Shown: piece after piece, positions 37,440-47,939 of the stretch | Numbering within the stretch: position 1 is the first letter of the stretch | Layout of the letters: the number at the start of each line of letters is the position of its first letter | NCBI RefSeq assembly: GCF_004353225.1 | Contig: NZ_CP037934.1 | Location: 1 to 64,000, forward strand | DNA length: 64,000 bases | Source of the DNA: Marinobacter sp. JH2 | Lineage (GTDB): Bacteria > Pseudomonadota > Gammaproteobacteria > Pseudomonadales > Oleiphilaceae | Reading direction: 5' to 3' | Notes under the pieces: model-generated | Databases searched by the model: none | Told to the model about the DNA's origin: nothing | Seen by the model: only the letters and a program-made list of their open reading frames with translations | Position numbers and translations under genes: made by a program

Positions 37440-38954
37440 TCAGTGACTGGTGCCCTCTTCGTAATTGATCTTATTCCAGACGTTGTACTTGCCAGAGGGC
37501 TTTTTCATCGGAATACGCTTTTCTTCTTCCAGTGTGTCCGCGTCATACACGATGATGGCACCGTCGTTGTCCCAGACACTCAGGAGTAGCTTCTCCCCGT
37601 ATCGGTCGAACTCCACGTGTGCCGCTACTTTGCCGGGCTCCGGTTGTAGGGTTTTTACGATTTCCAGCGTCTGTTTGTCGATAATATGTACCTTGTCCGC
37701 ATTGGGCCCAAAGAACACATCGGCCCACGCATAGCGAGAGTTTTCATGGCTGCGCATGAAGAACCCGGGGCCTTCGGTTTTCAGGGTTTTGATAACCTCC
37801 CAGGTATCCATGTCGATGATGGAAATCGCGCCGGCACGGAAGTGCGGGGTGGCCATGACGCGTCGGCCCTGGTATTCCCAAGTAATACCTGAACCCAGAT
37901 GTGGCATGCCCGGCAATGGCAATTCGGCGGTTGTTTTCCCGGTATCCAGATCGATTACCACACCGTGCATTCCGTCTCGTGCTGCGCCGATAAGATGCTG
38001 GTAGCCGGGGTCAAAGAAAAAGTCGTCTAGCAAGGTGTCGGTGGTCATCCGGCGGAGCTGGGCTTTATTGTCGTGTACGGTGACTTCCCAGGCTTCAGGA
38101 ATGTCTTTGAGCGCCGCGATAAAGCTACCTCTGGGCGGCGCGGTATAAACCGCGCTGACTCGGGAACTGTCGCCCTGGGCGTTTTCTACCGGAATGAAAT
38201 CCAGAAGGTCCAGATTGTCAGCATCAAACAGCACGAGGGTATGGGGAAGGTAGTTGGCTGCCATGACATACTTGCCATCCGCGGAAACGGCGATGTTACG
38301 CATGTTTATGCCGGCACGAACCTCGGCGACCACTTTCAGATTATAAATGTCGTATTTGGTGATCCAGCCGTCCCGGGACCCGAAATAGACAAAACGTCCA
38401 TCCGGGCTGTATTTAGGCCCGCCGTGCAATGCGAACCGGCTAGGGAAGCGGTGGATTGGCTCCATTTTGTCACCGTCCAGCAGGGTGACGTGGTGATCGC
38501 CAATTTCGACTACCAGAAACAAGTTCATCATGTCGGCTTCGAAGACCGGGTCATCCGGCAGTGTGCCGGAGGCATGATTCACAACTTGGCTGTTACGGAT
38601 TTCAGCTTTGCCCCACTTGAGTTTGTCGCTCGGAGGCTGATAGATGTACTTGGTCAGATCAGCGATTTTCTGGTCGTTTAGAATGTCCTTGTATCCGCCC
38701 ATCTGGGTGGCTGGCCGGCCCTCGCGAATCACTCGTTCAGCTTCCGCTTTTTTCAAACGTCCCAGATTCTCTGGCAACAAGGCCGGGCCCATTCCGCCCA
38801 AGCGATCCGGGCCATGACACGCAGCGCATTGCTGCAGGTATAGCGTCTCGATGCCGGCTTCATCGACATTAGCCGCTTGCAACGGCAAGGAGAGGAATGC
38901 GCCTGCCAGTAGCAGACTCGTCATCAGGTTTGCTCGGGTTTTATAACACTTCAC
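37440..38954 (-). CDS. nirN: NirN, haem d1-domain c-type cytochrome (dihydro-haem d1 dehydrogenase)
   Basis: A periplasmic protein of ~504 residues that performs the last step of haem d1 synthesis. A signal peptide ends near LPLQA, a cytochrome c domain (~30-115) binds haem at CAACH, and an eight-bladed cd1-type propeller fills the rest. Ending in YNVWNKINYEEG, it parallels NirS but is shorter at the N-terminus. I prefer the GTG two codons inside the longest frame because GGGAG lies nine bases before it; a TTG at 38960 is the alternative. It is the last gene of the nirS-D-L-G-H-J-E-N operon. Confidence 0.92.
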   Translation of the reverse strand: MKCYKTRANLMTSLLLAGAFLSLPLQAANVDEAGIETLYLQQCAACHGPDRLGGMGPALLPENLGRLKKAEAERVIREGRPATQMGGYKDILNDQKIADLTKYIYQPPSDKLKWGKAEIRNSQVVNHASGTLPDDPVFEADMMNLFLVVEIGDHHVTLLDGDKMEPIHRFPSRFALHGGPKYSPDGRFVYFGSRDGWITKYDIYNLKVVAEVRAGINMRNIAVSADGKYVMAANYLPHTLVLFDADNLDLLDFIPVENAQGDSSRVSAVYTAPPRGSFIAALKDIPEAWEVTVHDNKAQLRRMTTDTLLDDFFFDPGYQHLIGAARDGMHGVVIDLDTGKTTAELPLPGMPHLGSGITWEYQGRRVMATPHFRAGAISIIDMDTWEVIKTLKTEGPGFFMRSHENSRYAWADVFFGPNADKVHIIDKQTLEIVKTLQPEPGKVAAHVEFDRYGEKLLLSVWDNDGAIIVYDADTLEEEKRIPMKKPSGKYNVWNKINYEEGTSH

Positions 38955-38990
38955 CAGCAAGGGCTCCCGGTCGGTCTATGTATGTTGGTT

Positions 38991-39854
38991 TCAAGCAGGT
39001 AGGCGGCCGCCTGTTATTGCCGTGCGGTTGGTCAGAGCACTGTGCCAGCCCGATTGAGCCGGGCGGGCCAGTTTCTCTGCCAGCTGCACCACTTCACCGA
39101 CAATAATCAGCGTTGGCGGTTGGAAATCTTCGCGATTAATGGTGTCTACCAAGTCGTTCAGCGTTGTCACTGTCATGTGTTGAAGTGGGGTGGTGCCACG
39201 CTCAACCAAAGCCACCGGGCAGTTACCATCAAGACCATGAGCGGTTAGTTCCCGCACGATGGTGGGGGCGTTGTGCAACCCCATATAAAACACCCGTGTT
39301 TGTCCCGGTGCGGCCAGAACCTGCCAGTTTAGTTCCAGCGAGTGGTCGGCTTTGCGGTGGCCTGTAACGAAGGTGACGCTTTGAGCGTAGTCCCGGTGGG
39401 TCAGGGGTATGCCACAGTAAGAGGAGCATCCGGCAGCGGAGGTAATGCCCGGAACCACGAGGAAATCGATGTCGTTTTCTACCAAAAATTCAGCTTCTTC
39501 GCCGCCCCTTCCGAAGATGTAAGGGTCGCCTCCTTTCAGGCGAACCACGCGGCGTTGCTGGATGGCCAGTTTTACGAGCAAATCGTTGGTTTCGTCTTGG
39601 GGAACAAAGTGGCAGCCGCTGGCTTTCCCAACGTGGATTCGTTCTGCTCCGGGCTTCACCAGCTCCATAATCTGGGGCGACACCAGTCGGTCGTAAACGA
39701 TGGCATCGGCCTGTTGAATCAGCATCAAGGCTCTAAGTGTGAGCAGGCCGGGGTCGCCGGGGCCGGCGCCAACAATGGCGACTTCTCCCGGGCGCAACGG
39801 TTGTTCCGCCAGTTGGAATTCCACCAGGCACTTTTGTCGTGGAGCTGTGTTCAT
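38991..39854 (-). CDS. nirE: NirE, uroporphyrinogen-III C-methyltransferase for haem d1
   Basis: A 287-residue SAM-dependent methyltransferase making precorrin-2 from uroporphyrinogen III, the entry to haem d1. SUMT family motifs: [46 protein letters not shown] [38 protein letters not shown] and [14 protein letters not shown]. The single-domain form and location in the nir operon favour nirE over cobA or cysG. Confidence 0.95.
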   Translation of the reverse strand: MNTAPRQKCLVEFQLAEQPLRPGEVAIVGAGPGDPGLLTLRALMLIQQADAIVYDRLVSPQIMELVKPGAERIHVGKASGCHFVPQDETNDLLVKLAIQQRRVVRLKGGDPYIFGRGGEEAEFLVENDIDFLVVPGITSAAGCSSYCGIPLTHRDYAQSVTFVTGHRKADHSLELNWQVLAAPGQTRVFYMGLHNAPTIVRELTAHGLDGNCPVALVERGTTPLQHMTVTTLNDLVDTINREDFQPPTLIIVGEVVQLAEKLARPAQSGWHSALTNRTAITGGRLPA

Positions 39855-39865
39855 GGTGTTTTTCC

Positions 39866-41065
39866 TTACAGATTGTTGACCGGAATCTCGATAGCCGCTG
39901 CAGCCACCCGCCTTGGCATACTTTCCACAACACCAATTTCCTCGTTGGTGAGATAGCAGCCGGGATCTTCTTCCCAGAAATCACGAGAAATGTTGTATGC
40001 CCGTACTCGGGTGTTGCCGTTACAAATGCTCAGGAACTTGCACGCCGCGCAGCGACCTGCGACCGGGCGAGGGTATTGGCGGAAGCCCTGCATCAGCGGA
40101 TCTTTCGTTTCGGACCAGATTTTCGAGAACGGAGTTTCCCGAACGTTTCCGAGGTTGTAGTCCCACCAGAAGGTATCGGGGTGAACGACACCCAGATTGT
40201 CAATGTTGGAGATGTTCACGCCAGAGGAGTTGCCACCCCAGTTGGTCAGGCGTTCGGTCAGCGCTTCGACTTGATCCGGGTAGTGTTCTTTGGCCCACTC
40301 AATCAGGAAAGGACCGTCGGCATCGTTGTTGCCGGTGACGTATTCCCGTTCAATGCCACGTTGAAGTTCGTCGTGGCAATGGTTGAACAGTAACGTCATG
40401 GCTTCTCGAGTCATGTCGTACCAGGCATCGCGCTTGCGGTTTCGGCCGCCGCGACCGGAGTAATTCAGGTGTGACAGGTAGAACTTGTCAATGTCGTGTT
40501 CGTCCAGCATCTCCAGCATTGCCGGAAGTTCTGGGTAATTGTCTTGAGTCAGCGTGAAGCGTAAGCCAACTTTAATGCCAGCTTGTTTGCAAAGAGCAAC
40601 AGCGTGCATGGATTCGCGGAAGGCGCCTTTCTTCTGACGGAATTCGTCGTGGGTTTTTTCCAGGCCGTCGATGCTGATGCCCACGTAGTCGTAACCGACG
40701 GCTTTGATCTTTTCGATATTATCTTCGGTGATTAGAGTGCCGTTGGTAGACAACCCCACGTAAAAGCCCATTTTCTTGGCCCGGTGGGAGATGTCGAAAA
40801 TGTCGGGACGCATTAGAGGTTCACCGCCTGACAGAATCAGAACCGGCACACCGTAGGCTTTGAGGTCATCCATCACGGTGTAGACTTCCTGAGTGCTTAA
40901 CTCGCCTTTGAAGTCGATGTCGGCGGAGATTGAGTAGCAGTGCTTGCAGGTCAGGTTGCAGCGTCGGATCAGGTTCCAGATTACCACCGGACCGCTGGGC
41001 TTTGGGATCGCGCGGACCGGAGTCGGATTCATCAGGCTTTTGATGTAACGGGTCATGCGGAACAT
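39866..41065 (-). CDS. nirJ: NirJ, radical SAM enzyme of haem d1 synthesis
   Basis: A 399-residue radical SAM protein that removes the two propionates of didecarboxysirohaem and installs the oxo groups of haem d1. The SAM cluster motif is Cys36, Cys40 and Cys43 in [18 protein letters not shown]/twitch-like C-terminus has further cysteines ([20 protein letters not shown] and EEDPGCYL), expected to bind a second Fe-S cluster. [11 protein letters not shown] and [12 protein letters not shown] are typical. A 120-base gap with a palindrome separates it from nirH. Confidence 0.95.
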   Translation of the reverse strand: MFRMTRYIKSLMNPTPVRAIPKPSGPVVIWNLIRRCNLTCKHCYSISADIDFKGELSTQEVYTVMDDLKAYGVPVLILSGGEPLMRPDIFDISHRAKKMGFYVGLSTNGTLITEDNIEKIKAVGYDYVGISIDGLEKTHDEFRQKKGAFRESMHAVALCKQAGIKVGLRFTLTQDNYPELPAMLEMLDEHDIDKFYLSHLNYSGRGGRNRKRDAWYDMTREAMTLLFNHCHDELQRGIEREYVTGNNDADGPFLIEWAKEHYPDQVEALTERLTNWGGNSSGVNISNIDNLGVVHPDTFWWDYNLGNVRETPFSKIWSETKDPLMQGFRQYPRPVAGRCAACKFLSICNGNTRVRAYNISRDFWEEDPGCYLTNEEIGVVESMPRRVAAAAIEIPVNNL

Positions 41066-41112
41066 ACAATTCTCTCTCTCATCAGGCGGGGCGTTGCGGG
41101 CCCTCCGGGCTG

Positions 41113-41124
41113 GCCGCTAGCGGC
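41113..41124. other. GC-rich palindrome between nirH and nirJ
   Basis: GCCGCTAGCGGC is a perfect 12-base palindrome, next to GGGCCCTCCGGGC-type repeats, in the 120-base gap between nirH and nirJ. There is no T-run, so it is not a clear terminator. It could be a messenger stabilising or processing hairpin that sets the level of nirJEN relative to nirS. Confidence 0.4.
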
Positions 41125-41185
41125 TCTCTATACTGTTCACTATCCCCTCTGGTGCCCGTGGTATCTATACCTTTGATGGAGTACT

Positions 41186-41710
41186 TCAAGGGGTAGGTTG
41201 CTGTTTTCTTAACCGTAAACCGGTTTTTTTCAGGATCGCGGAGCTGTAGAGAATGGTGTTGCCAGAACAGGTGCTGCCCAGTAGCGCCTTTATGCGTTGC
41301 GCCTTTTCTTCAACTTCTTCCCGGCTGGTGCCGTGTACCATGGCAAACAGGTTAAAGCTCCAGTAGGGCAGGTGGCGGGGACGGCGATAGCAGTGGCTGA
41401 CGAAAGGAAGGTTACCGACTTGCTGACCCATTTCTTCGATCGCCTCATCGTTCACGTCCCAAACCGTCATACCGTTGTAGCGGTAACCCAGTTTGTAATG
41501 GTCTGGCACCGCGGCTACGCGTCTGATCACACCGCTGTTTTGCATTTCCTGAAAACGAGTCAATACGTCTTCGGGCGGCATGTTGAGCTTCCGGCCGAGT
41601 TCGGCCCAAGGGTCAGAAACCAGCGGTAAACCCTCTTGTGTAGCCATGATCAGTTCGCGGTCTTGCTGAGTGAGGGATGTCTGCTCAGACTTCAAAGTGG
41701 AGGTTGACAT
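41186..41710 (-). CDS. nirH: NirH, sirohaem decarboxylase subunit (AsnC/Lrp-like)
   Basis: A 174-residue protein of the AsnC/Lrp-like fold: an HTH-like N-terminus (~15-75, with LGRKLNMPPEDVLTRFQEMQ) and a RAM-like alpha/beta domain (YNGMTVWDV, VSHCYRRPRHLPYWSFNLFAMVHG). The four Nir D/L/G/H proteins together decarboxylate sirohaem; they bind tetrapyrrole rather than acting as gene regulators. The CYxRPRxLPxW motif is shared with NirL here. Assignment as H rests on order in the operon. It overlaps nirG by 26 bases. Confidence 0.88.
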   Translation of the reverse strand: MSTSTLKSEQTSLTQQDRELIMATQEGLPLVSDPWAELGRKLNMPPEDVLTRFQEMQNSGVIRRVAAVPDHYKLGYRYNGMTVWDVNDEAIEEMGQQVGNLPFVSHCYRRPRHLPYWSFNLFAMVHGTSREEVEEKAQRIKALLGSTCSGNTILYSSAILKKTGLRLRKQQPTP

Positions 41711-42185
41711 GAAACTCTTGCTCCTTGGGCATGTTGTAAACGGGGTGACCCGTAAGCGCCTCGATACGCCGAATGGTGGCGGTAATACCTTCGGGTGTTT
41801 CCGTTGCCAGCACGAACCACATATTCAGCTCGTGTTCCCGGCGGTAGTTATGGGCAACTTCCGGAAAACTGTTCACTTGCTCAGTGACTTGCTCGAACGC
41901 TTCCGCCGGAATACGCATGGCGGCCAGGGTCAGTCCGCCGCCCATTTCGCCGGCATGAAACATCGGGCCAAATCGAGTCAGCGTGCCGTTGGCCAATAGG
42001 GCTTTCAGGGTGTCTAGCAGCATTTGTTCGCTGATGCCGAGCTCTTCCGCAACATCCCGGTAGGGTGTCGGTGTGAGTGGCAAACCGTATTGCAAACGAT
42101 TGATAACGGCGCGTTCGGTATTGGTGAATTCGGGAATGTCGGTTGAGGTGTCCCCGCGGTTCGATGGCTCAGCGATTGCTGACAT
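41685..42185 (-). CDS. nirG: NirG, sirohaem decarboxylase subunit
   Basis: A 166-residue AsnC/Lrp-like protein, second of the pair type: TERAVINRLQYGLPLTPTPYRDVAEELGISEQ and RFGPMFHAGEMGGGLTLAAMRIPAEAFE, then VAHNYRREHELNMWFVLATETPEG. The HNYxREHxxNxWFV motif is shared with NirD. It overlaps nirL by 17 bases, a sign of translational coupling across the four-gene block. Confidence 0.88.
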   Translation of the reverse strand: MSAIAEPSNRGDTSTDIPEFTNTERAVINRLQYGLPLTPTPYRDVAEELGISEQMLLDTLKALLANGTLTRFGPMFHAGEMGGGLTLAAMRIPAEAFEQVTEQVNSFPEVAHNYRREHELNMWFVLATETPEGITATIRRIEALTGHPVYNMPKEQEFHVNLHFEV

Positions 42186-42714
42186 AGCGCCCTCCCCGTT
42201 GAAGATAAGCTTTGTTGCTGAACAGGACTGTATGGCGAATGTGGCTCAGATTGTAAGTTTCGGTCATGTGCGCTAGCTGTCCTAATACACGCTCCCGGTT
42301 GACGCCGTGGATCATGCAGAACAGATTGTAGGGCCAGTCTGGCAATCGTCTGGGGCGTTGGTAGCACAAAGTCACGAAGGGGACCGCGGCCAGTGCCTTG
42401 CCTATCGGGCTCACGTTTTCGTCGGGAACATCCCACACCACCATGGCGTTGGCGGTGTAGCCAAGGGTGCGGTGTTTCACTACCAGGCCGTTACGTTTGA
42501 TCAGGCCTTGTTGTTGCCAGTGCTCGACGGCATCCAACACCTGTTGCTCCGTCAGGCCGGTTCGTTTAGCCAGTTCCAGATAGGGGCGAGGTGTCAGCGG
42601 AAGGCCTTCTTCAAGATGTTGGCGCAGCCGCAATAACCCCCAAGCACTGTAGGCTTCGGTATTAAACAGAAAGTTGCCGGGTTGGCGATTCGGCTGTGGA
42701 GCTGGGGTGTTCAT
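42169..42714 (-). CDS. nirL: NirL, sirohaem decarboxylase subunit
   Basis: A 181-residue AsnC/Lrp-like protein close to NirH: LPLTPRPYLELAKRTGLTEQQVLDAVEHW, LGYTANAMVVWDVPDENV, and FVTLCYQRPRRLPDWPYNLFCMIHG. The N-terminal ~25 residues are extra and polar (Pro/Gln-rich). It overlaps nirD by 4 bases. In Pseudomonas the order nirD-L-G-H is identical, which supports the letter names. Confidence 0.88.
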   Translation of the reverse strand: MNTPAPQPNRQPGNFLFNTEAYSAWGLLRLRQHLEEGLPLTPRPYLELAKRTGLTEQQVLDAVEHWQQQGLIKRNGLVVKHRTLGYTANAMVVWDVPDENVSPIGKALAAVPFVTLCYQRPRRLPDWPYNLFCMIHGVNRERVLGQLAHMTETYNLSHIRHTVLFSNKAYLQRGGRYVSNR

Positions 42715-43175
42715 GATAATGCGTCCCAGTCGATGTCGAAGCCCAGGTCGATGTGATATCCCTCAACCATGGGAAGTCTGAGTATGCGTAACTTCAAACG
42801 TTGTTCCAGTTCATCCAGCCGCTCGTCCAGAGTGCGTTCATCCGGGGCAGTCATCACGAACCAGAGATTAAATTGGTGCTCCCGTGCGTAATTGTGATTT
42901 ACGCCGGGAGTTTCGTTGATCCGGGCTGCAATCGCATCCATCTCAGTGGGGGCGGCAGCCACGGCAGCGAGCAGACTTGCGCCTGCCCGACTGTGTTCAA
43001 ACACCGGTCCAACCCGGCTGAGAACCTGATAGCCCTGAAGAGCAGATAAGCGGCTGATGACCTCGTCCTCGGAAATGCCCAATCGGTCGGCCATTTCCAG
43101 GTAAGGGCGTTCACACACAGGCAAGTTGCGCTGGTAGTGATCGATCAACTGTTTGTCTACGGTGTCCAGTCTCAT
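42711..43175 (-). CDS. nirD: NirD, sirohaem decarboxylase subunit
   Basis: A 154-residue AsnC/Lrp-like protein: LDTVDKQLIDHYQRNLPVCERPYLEMADRLGISEDEVI, then RVGPVFEHSRAGASLLAAVAA and VNHNYAREHQFNLWFVMTAPDE. NirD-type subunits pair with NirL to convert sirohaem to didecarboxysirohaem. It follows nirS after 29 bases; nirM and nirC, which sit here in Pseudomonas, are absent. Confidence 0.88.
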   Translation of the reverse strand: MRLDTVDKQLIDHYQRNLPVCERPYLEMADRLGISEDEVISRLSALQGYQVLSRVGPVFEHSRAGASLLAAVAAAPTEMDAIAARINETPGVNHNYAREHQFNLWFVMTAPDERTLDERLDELEQRLKLRILRLPMVEGYHIDLGFDIDWDALS

Positions 43176-43204
43176 CAGGTTGTCTCCTCCGGGCCGGGGC
43201 CGGA

Positions 43205-44971
<1,767 letters not shown>

Positions 44972-44990
44972 TCATTAGGACTTTCGGGCA

Positions 44991-45004
44991 TTGATTTATG
45001 TCAG
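44991..45004. promoter_or_regulatory. FNR/DNR-like box upstream of nirS
   Basis: TTGAT-TTAT-GTCAG, eight of ten positions fitting TTGAT-N4-ATCAA and a better fit to mixed TTGAT/GTCA half sites. Its centre is ~68 bases before the nirS ATG, the expected distance for a class II box at -41.5 with a short leader. Activation of nirS by a DNR/NNR type protein is inferred. Confidence 0.65.
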
Positions 45005-45027
45005 AAAATTCAGGTTATGCAAGAGAG

Positions 45028-45043
45028 TACCTCCCCGTGGGTA
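45028..45043. promoter_or_regulatory. NarL-like inverted heptamer between nirS and nirC
   Basis: TACCTCC-CC-GTGGGTA, two inverted seven-base halves two bases apart; each half fits the NarL heptamer TACYNMT at six of seven positions. It is 38 bases from the centre of the nirS box and could serve both diverging promoters. Confidence 0.55.
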
Positions 45044-45075
45044 TGCCCAAAGATCACTAGCTACCTCTGCGGAAT

Positions 45076-45089
45076 TTAAGCAATATCAA
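45076..45089 (+). promoter_or_regulatory. FNR/DNR-like box upstream of nirC
   Basis: TTAAG-CAAT-ATCAA has a perfect right half and a weaker left half (eight of ten). Its centre is 62 bases before the nirC ATG, which would put a -41.5 start site ~20 bases before the gene. It would let the nirC-nirF-norQ unit respond with nirS. Confidence 0.5.
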
Positions 45090-45144
45090 GGCTGTGATTT
45101 GGTAGGCGTTCCAGCATGCCATTGCAGGTTCCGGGAGGTTTTGA

Positions 45145-45480
45145 ATGGCTCGTAGGGTGGGGGACACGTTCAGGTATTTGCCACTTTTGGCTGTGCTGAC
45201 ACTATGGCCAGCATTTGCCCATTCTGCAGAACCCAAAACGGAGGCCGAACTTCGCAACTTTGTTGTTCAGGATTGTGGTTCCTGCCATGGATTAACGTTC
45301 AAAGGAGGCCTGGGGCCGCCATTGCGACCTGCCGACATCGAACCGCTGTCAGTGGAAGCGATCGAAGCGATTATTCGTGAAGGTGTACCTGGCACAGCAA
45401 TGCCTCCGTGGAAAGCATTGCTGACCGATGACGAAATGACGTGGATTAGCAAGCAGCTGAAATCTGGAGCGTTGCTTTGA
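45145..45480 (+). CDS. nirC: NirC, periplasmic c-type cytochrome
   Basis: A 111-residue monohaem cytochrome c with a signal peptide ending at FAHSA and haem-binding Cys44, Cys47 and His48 (DCGSCH); the Met ligand is probably in GTAMPPW. In Pseudomonas NirC can donate electrons to cd1 nitrite reductase and takes part in its maturation. It is divergent from nirS, not behind it. A CCGGGAGG ribosome site precedes the ATG. nirF follows after 34 bases. Confidence 0.9.
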   Translation: MARRVGDTFRYLPLLAVLTLWPAFAHSAEPKTEAELRNFVVQDCGSCHGLTFKGGLGPPLRPADIEPLSVEAIEAIIREGVPGTAMPPWKALLTDDEMTWISKQLKSGALL

Positions 45481-45514
45481 AAATGCCCACAAATTTAAGG
45501 AGCAAGGATTAACC

Positions 45515-46717
45515 ATGACAAAGTTGATGTTGCGGATGGTGACCATGATTGCCGCGATTGTGTTGGTCGGCTGTCAGGCGCTGCAGTCTGAGCAAGCCTT
45601 GCCGCTGCGAGGCACCGGAGATCTGGGGCTGATCATCGAGCGGGCTACCGGTTCCGTGCTGGTGATCGATCACTCCGAACACGACGTGCTGGGGCGAGTT
45701 GAGGGCCTGGGTGATTTGTCTCACGCCTCCGTGGTGTATTCTCGGGATGCCCGATATGGCTATGTGTTTGGTCGCGATGGCGGGCTGACGAAAGTGGATC
45801 TGCTGACCATGACGATCGCGAACCGGGTGATCCAGTCGGGCAACAGCATTGGTGGCGCAATCTCTCAGGATGGCCGTTATGTTGCTGTGTCTAACTACGA
45901 GCCCGGCGGCGTGAATATCTTCGACAGCGAAACCCTCGAAACCGTGCTGGAAATACCCGCGTATTACGTCAATGAGCAGGGCGAGAAAGACCAATCCAAA
46001 ACCGTTGGTTTGGTGGATGCACCGGGCAATCAATTTGTCTTCAGCCTGTTCGACGCTGGCGAAATCTGGACCGTGGACATGATGGCAACGCCGCCGGATG
46101 TCACGCGCTTTGATGCCGGTAAAGAACCCTACGATTCCCTGATTACTCCGGATGGCCGCTACTACATTGCCGGCCTGTTTGGTGAAGACGGCCTGTCGAT
46201 GATGGACTTGTGGCACCCGGAGCAAGGGGCCACGACTATTCTTCCCGGCTATGGCAAAGGTGAACAGCGCCTGCCGGTCTACAAAATGCCGCATCTGGAA
46301 GGATGGGCGATTGCGGAGGGGAATGCCTTTGTGCCGGCAGTAGGCCGCCATGAAGTGCTGGTGGCCGATATGAACGACTGGAGCATGGTGCAGCGTATCC
46401 CCGTTCAGGGTCAGCCGGTATTCGTGATGTCCAGCCCGGATAACCGCCAGATCTGGGTCAGCTTCGCCCATCCGAAGAACAACGTAGTACAGGTCATTGA
46501 TTCCCAGACACGCGAAATTATCCGAACCTTGGAGCCTGGTAAATCTGTTTTGCATATGGAATTTACCCCGCGAGGCGAAGAAGTCTGGGTGTCCTCACGG
46601 GATAGCAACCGCATTACCGTTTACAACACTCGAACTCTAGAAGAGGTGAAGACACTGTCTGCACAGAAACCCAGTGGCATCTTTTTTACCAACCGGGCTC
46701 ATGCGCTGGGGTTGTAA
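45515..46717 (+). CDS. nirF: NirF, haem d1 biosynthesis lipoprotein
   Basis: A 400-residue d1-type propeller protein without a cytochrome c domain. The N-terminus IVLVGC is a lipobox with Cys20, so it is anchored in the periplasm. Propeller marks include DLGLIIERATGSVLVIDHSEHDVLG, HASVVYSRDARYGYVFGRDGG, VFVMSSPDNRQIWVSFAHPKNN and PSGIFFTNRAH. NirF is needed for haem d1 synthesis and has been shown to associate with NirN and NirS in Pseudomonas. It lies between nirC and norQ. Confidence 0.95.
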   Translation: MTKLMLRMVTMIAAIVLVGCQALQSEQALPLRGTGDLGLIIERATGSVLVIDHSEHDVLGRVEGLGDLSHASVVYSRDARYGYVFGRDGGLTKVDLLTMTIANRVIQSGNSIGGAISQDGRYVAVSNYEPGGVNIFDSETLETVLEIPAYYVNEQGEKDQSKTVGLVDAPGNQFVFSLFDAGEIWTVDMMATPPDVTRFDAGKEPYDSLITPDGRYYIAGLFGEDGLSMMDLWHPEQGATTILPGYGKGEQRLPVYKMPHLEGWAIAEGNAFVPAVGRHEVLVADMNDWSMVQRIPVQGQPVFVMSSPDNRQIWVSFAHPKNNVVQVIDSQTREIIRTLEPGKSVLHMEFTPRGEEVWVSSRDSNRITVYNTRTLEEVKTLSAQKPSGIFFTNRAHALGL

Positions 46718-46735
46718 TCGAAGTTAATTGGCATC

Positions 46736-46751
46736 GTGCGCCATGGCGCAC
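46736..46751. repeat. 16-base perfect palindrome between nirF and norQ
   Basis: GTGCGCCATGGCGCAC reads the same on both strands and is followed by TGTTTTGC. It lies in the 78-base nirF-norQ gap. It may act as a weak or partial terminator setting norQ levels, or as a protein site; the T-run is poor for a full terminator. Confidence 0.5.
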
Positions 46752-46795
46752 TGTTTTGCTGCTACCCAAGCCAAGAGACATAAGGAATCTTATCC

Positions 46796-47578
46796 ATGAC
46801 GTTTTACCAACCAGCAGGCAACGAAATAGAACTGTTCCGTGCTGCGGCAGACAACAGCTTACCCGTATTGATCAAAGGCCCAACAGGGTGCGGTAAAACG
46901 CGTTTCGTGCGTTACATGGCCGAACAGTTGGGGCGCCCGGTTTACACCGTCGCCTGCCACGACGACCTCACCGCATCGGACCTCGTTGGCCGCCACTTGA
47001 TCGGACCGGAAGGCACCTATTGGCAAGATGGGCCCCTTACACGAGCCGTTAGAGAAGGTGCCATCTGCTACCTTGATGAGGTGGTGGAGGCAAGAAAAGA
47101 CACGACCGTTGTACTGCATCCATTGGCAGATGACCGTAGAGAATTGCCGATCGAACGCACCGGCGAACTCCTGCAAGCCGCACCCGGATTTATGCTCGTG
47201 GTGTCATACAACCCGGGTTACCAAAGCCTGTTGAAAGGGATGAAACCAAGTACCCGGCAACGCTTTGTGTCCATGAGCTTCAATTATCCGGAACCGGAAC
47301 TAGAACAAGTGATCGTTCAAAAAGAATCCGGTTGCGACCAAGCACTGGCCAAACAGCTGGTGGATTTGGCAACCTCATTGCGAAGGCTCAAAGATCACGA
47401 TTTGGAAGAAGCAGCATCGACCCGGCTACTCATCCACACGGCCTACCTGATGCACTCAGGAATGCCCCCGGTCGAAGCGTGTCGAGCTGCGATGATCGAA
47501 CCGTTGTCGGATGACGCGGTTACTGTAAATGCACTCATGGAGGTGGTGTATGCCTTATTCGGGCAGTCGGAAGAGTGA
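46796..47578 (+). CDS. norQ: NorQ/NirQ, MoxR-type AAA+ ATPase
   Basis: A 260-residue AAA+ ATPase of the MoxR class that with NorD inserts the non-haem iron in NorB. Walker A is GPTGCGKT (residues 28-35), Walker B is ICYLDEVVEAR, sensor 1 lies in LVVSYNPGY, and the arginine-finger-like PSTRQRFV is present. It is on the plus strand with nirC and nirF, separated from its partner norD, which runs the other way. The next gene begins 29 bases before its stop. Confidence 0.95.
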   Translation: MTFYQPAGNEIELFRAAADNSLPVLIKGPTGCGKTRFVRYMAEQLGRPVYTVACHDDLTASDLVGRHLIGPEGTYWQDGPLTRAVREGAICYLDEVVEARKDTTVVLHPLADDRRELPIERTGELLQAAPGFMLVVSYNPGYQSLLKGMKPSTRQRFVSMSFNYPEPELEQVIVQKESGCDQALAKQLVDLATSLRRLKDHDLEEAASTRLLIHTAYLMHSGMPPVEACRAAMIEPLSDDAVTVNALMEVVYALFGQSEE

Positions 47579-47924
47579 ATCCCCCGGAGCTATTGCTCCG
47601 GTCGCGTGGTACTTACTGAACTTGTTGGCCCTGCCGGTCATCGGCTTTGTGGTTCTGCTGAGCATCATGCTGAAATCAGCGGACGCCAGCCCACTAAGGC
47701 GAGCCCACAGCAAAGCCGCCGTTTACATGTCTATCCTCGGCGCGGTTTTGATCGGCTCAGGTGTGGGTATTTCCTGGATGATGTTCGGCAACACCGGCAA
47801 CTTTTGGACCTTCGCCATCGTGTGGGCCATCGTTCTACACACATCGTTCGTGCTGTGGGGCATGATTGCTCTGGCGCAGGCTATCGGCAATAAACCACCG
47901 TATTTTCCGAAGAAGTTGATGTAA
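47550..47924 (+). CDS. Small membrane protein coupled to norQ, function unknown
   Basis: A 124-residue protein with three predicted membrane helices (~17-38, 55-75 and 82-108) and a basic C-terminus (PPYFPKKLM). I do not recognise the family with confidence. Its ATG follows GGAGGTG within the end of norQ, overlapping 29 bases, so it is probably translationally coupled to norQ. The position resembles nirP of Pseudomonas, also a small membrane protein near nirQ, but it is longer and I see no clear homology. Confidence 0.7.
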   Translation: MPYSGSRKSESPGAIAPVAWYLLNLLALPVIGFVVLLSIMLKSADASPLRRAHSKAAVYMSILGAVLIGSGVGISWMMFGNTGNFWTFAIVWAIVLHTSFVLWGMIALAQAIGNKPPYFPKKLM

Positions 47925-47939
47925 CGAACAAAGTTTAGA

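Noticed and set aside
45509..46555. A 348-codon open frame on the minus strand across nirF
   Set aside because: It is antisense to a clear NirF propeller with lipobox and ribosome site. The translation is His/Gln-rich and low in family character, as expected for a mirror frame in GC-rich DNA.
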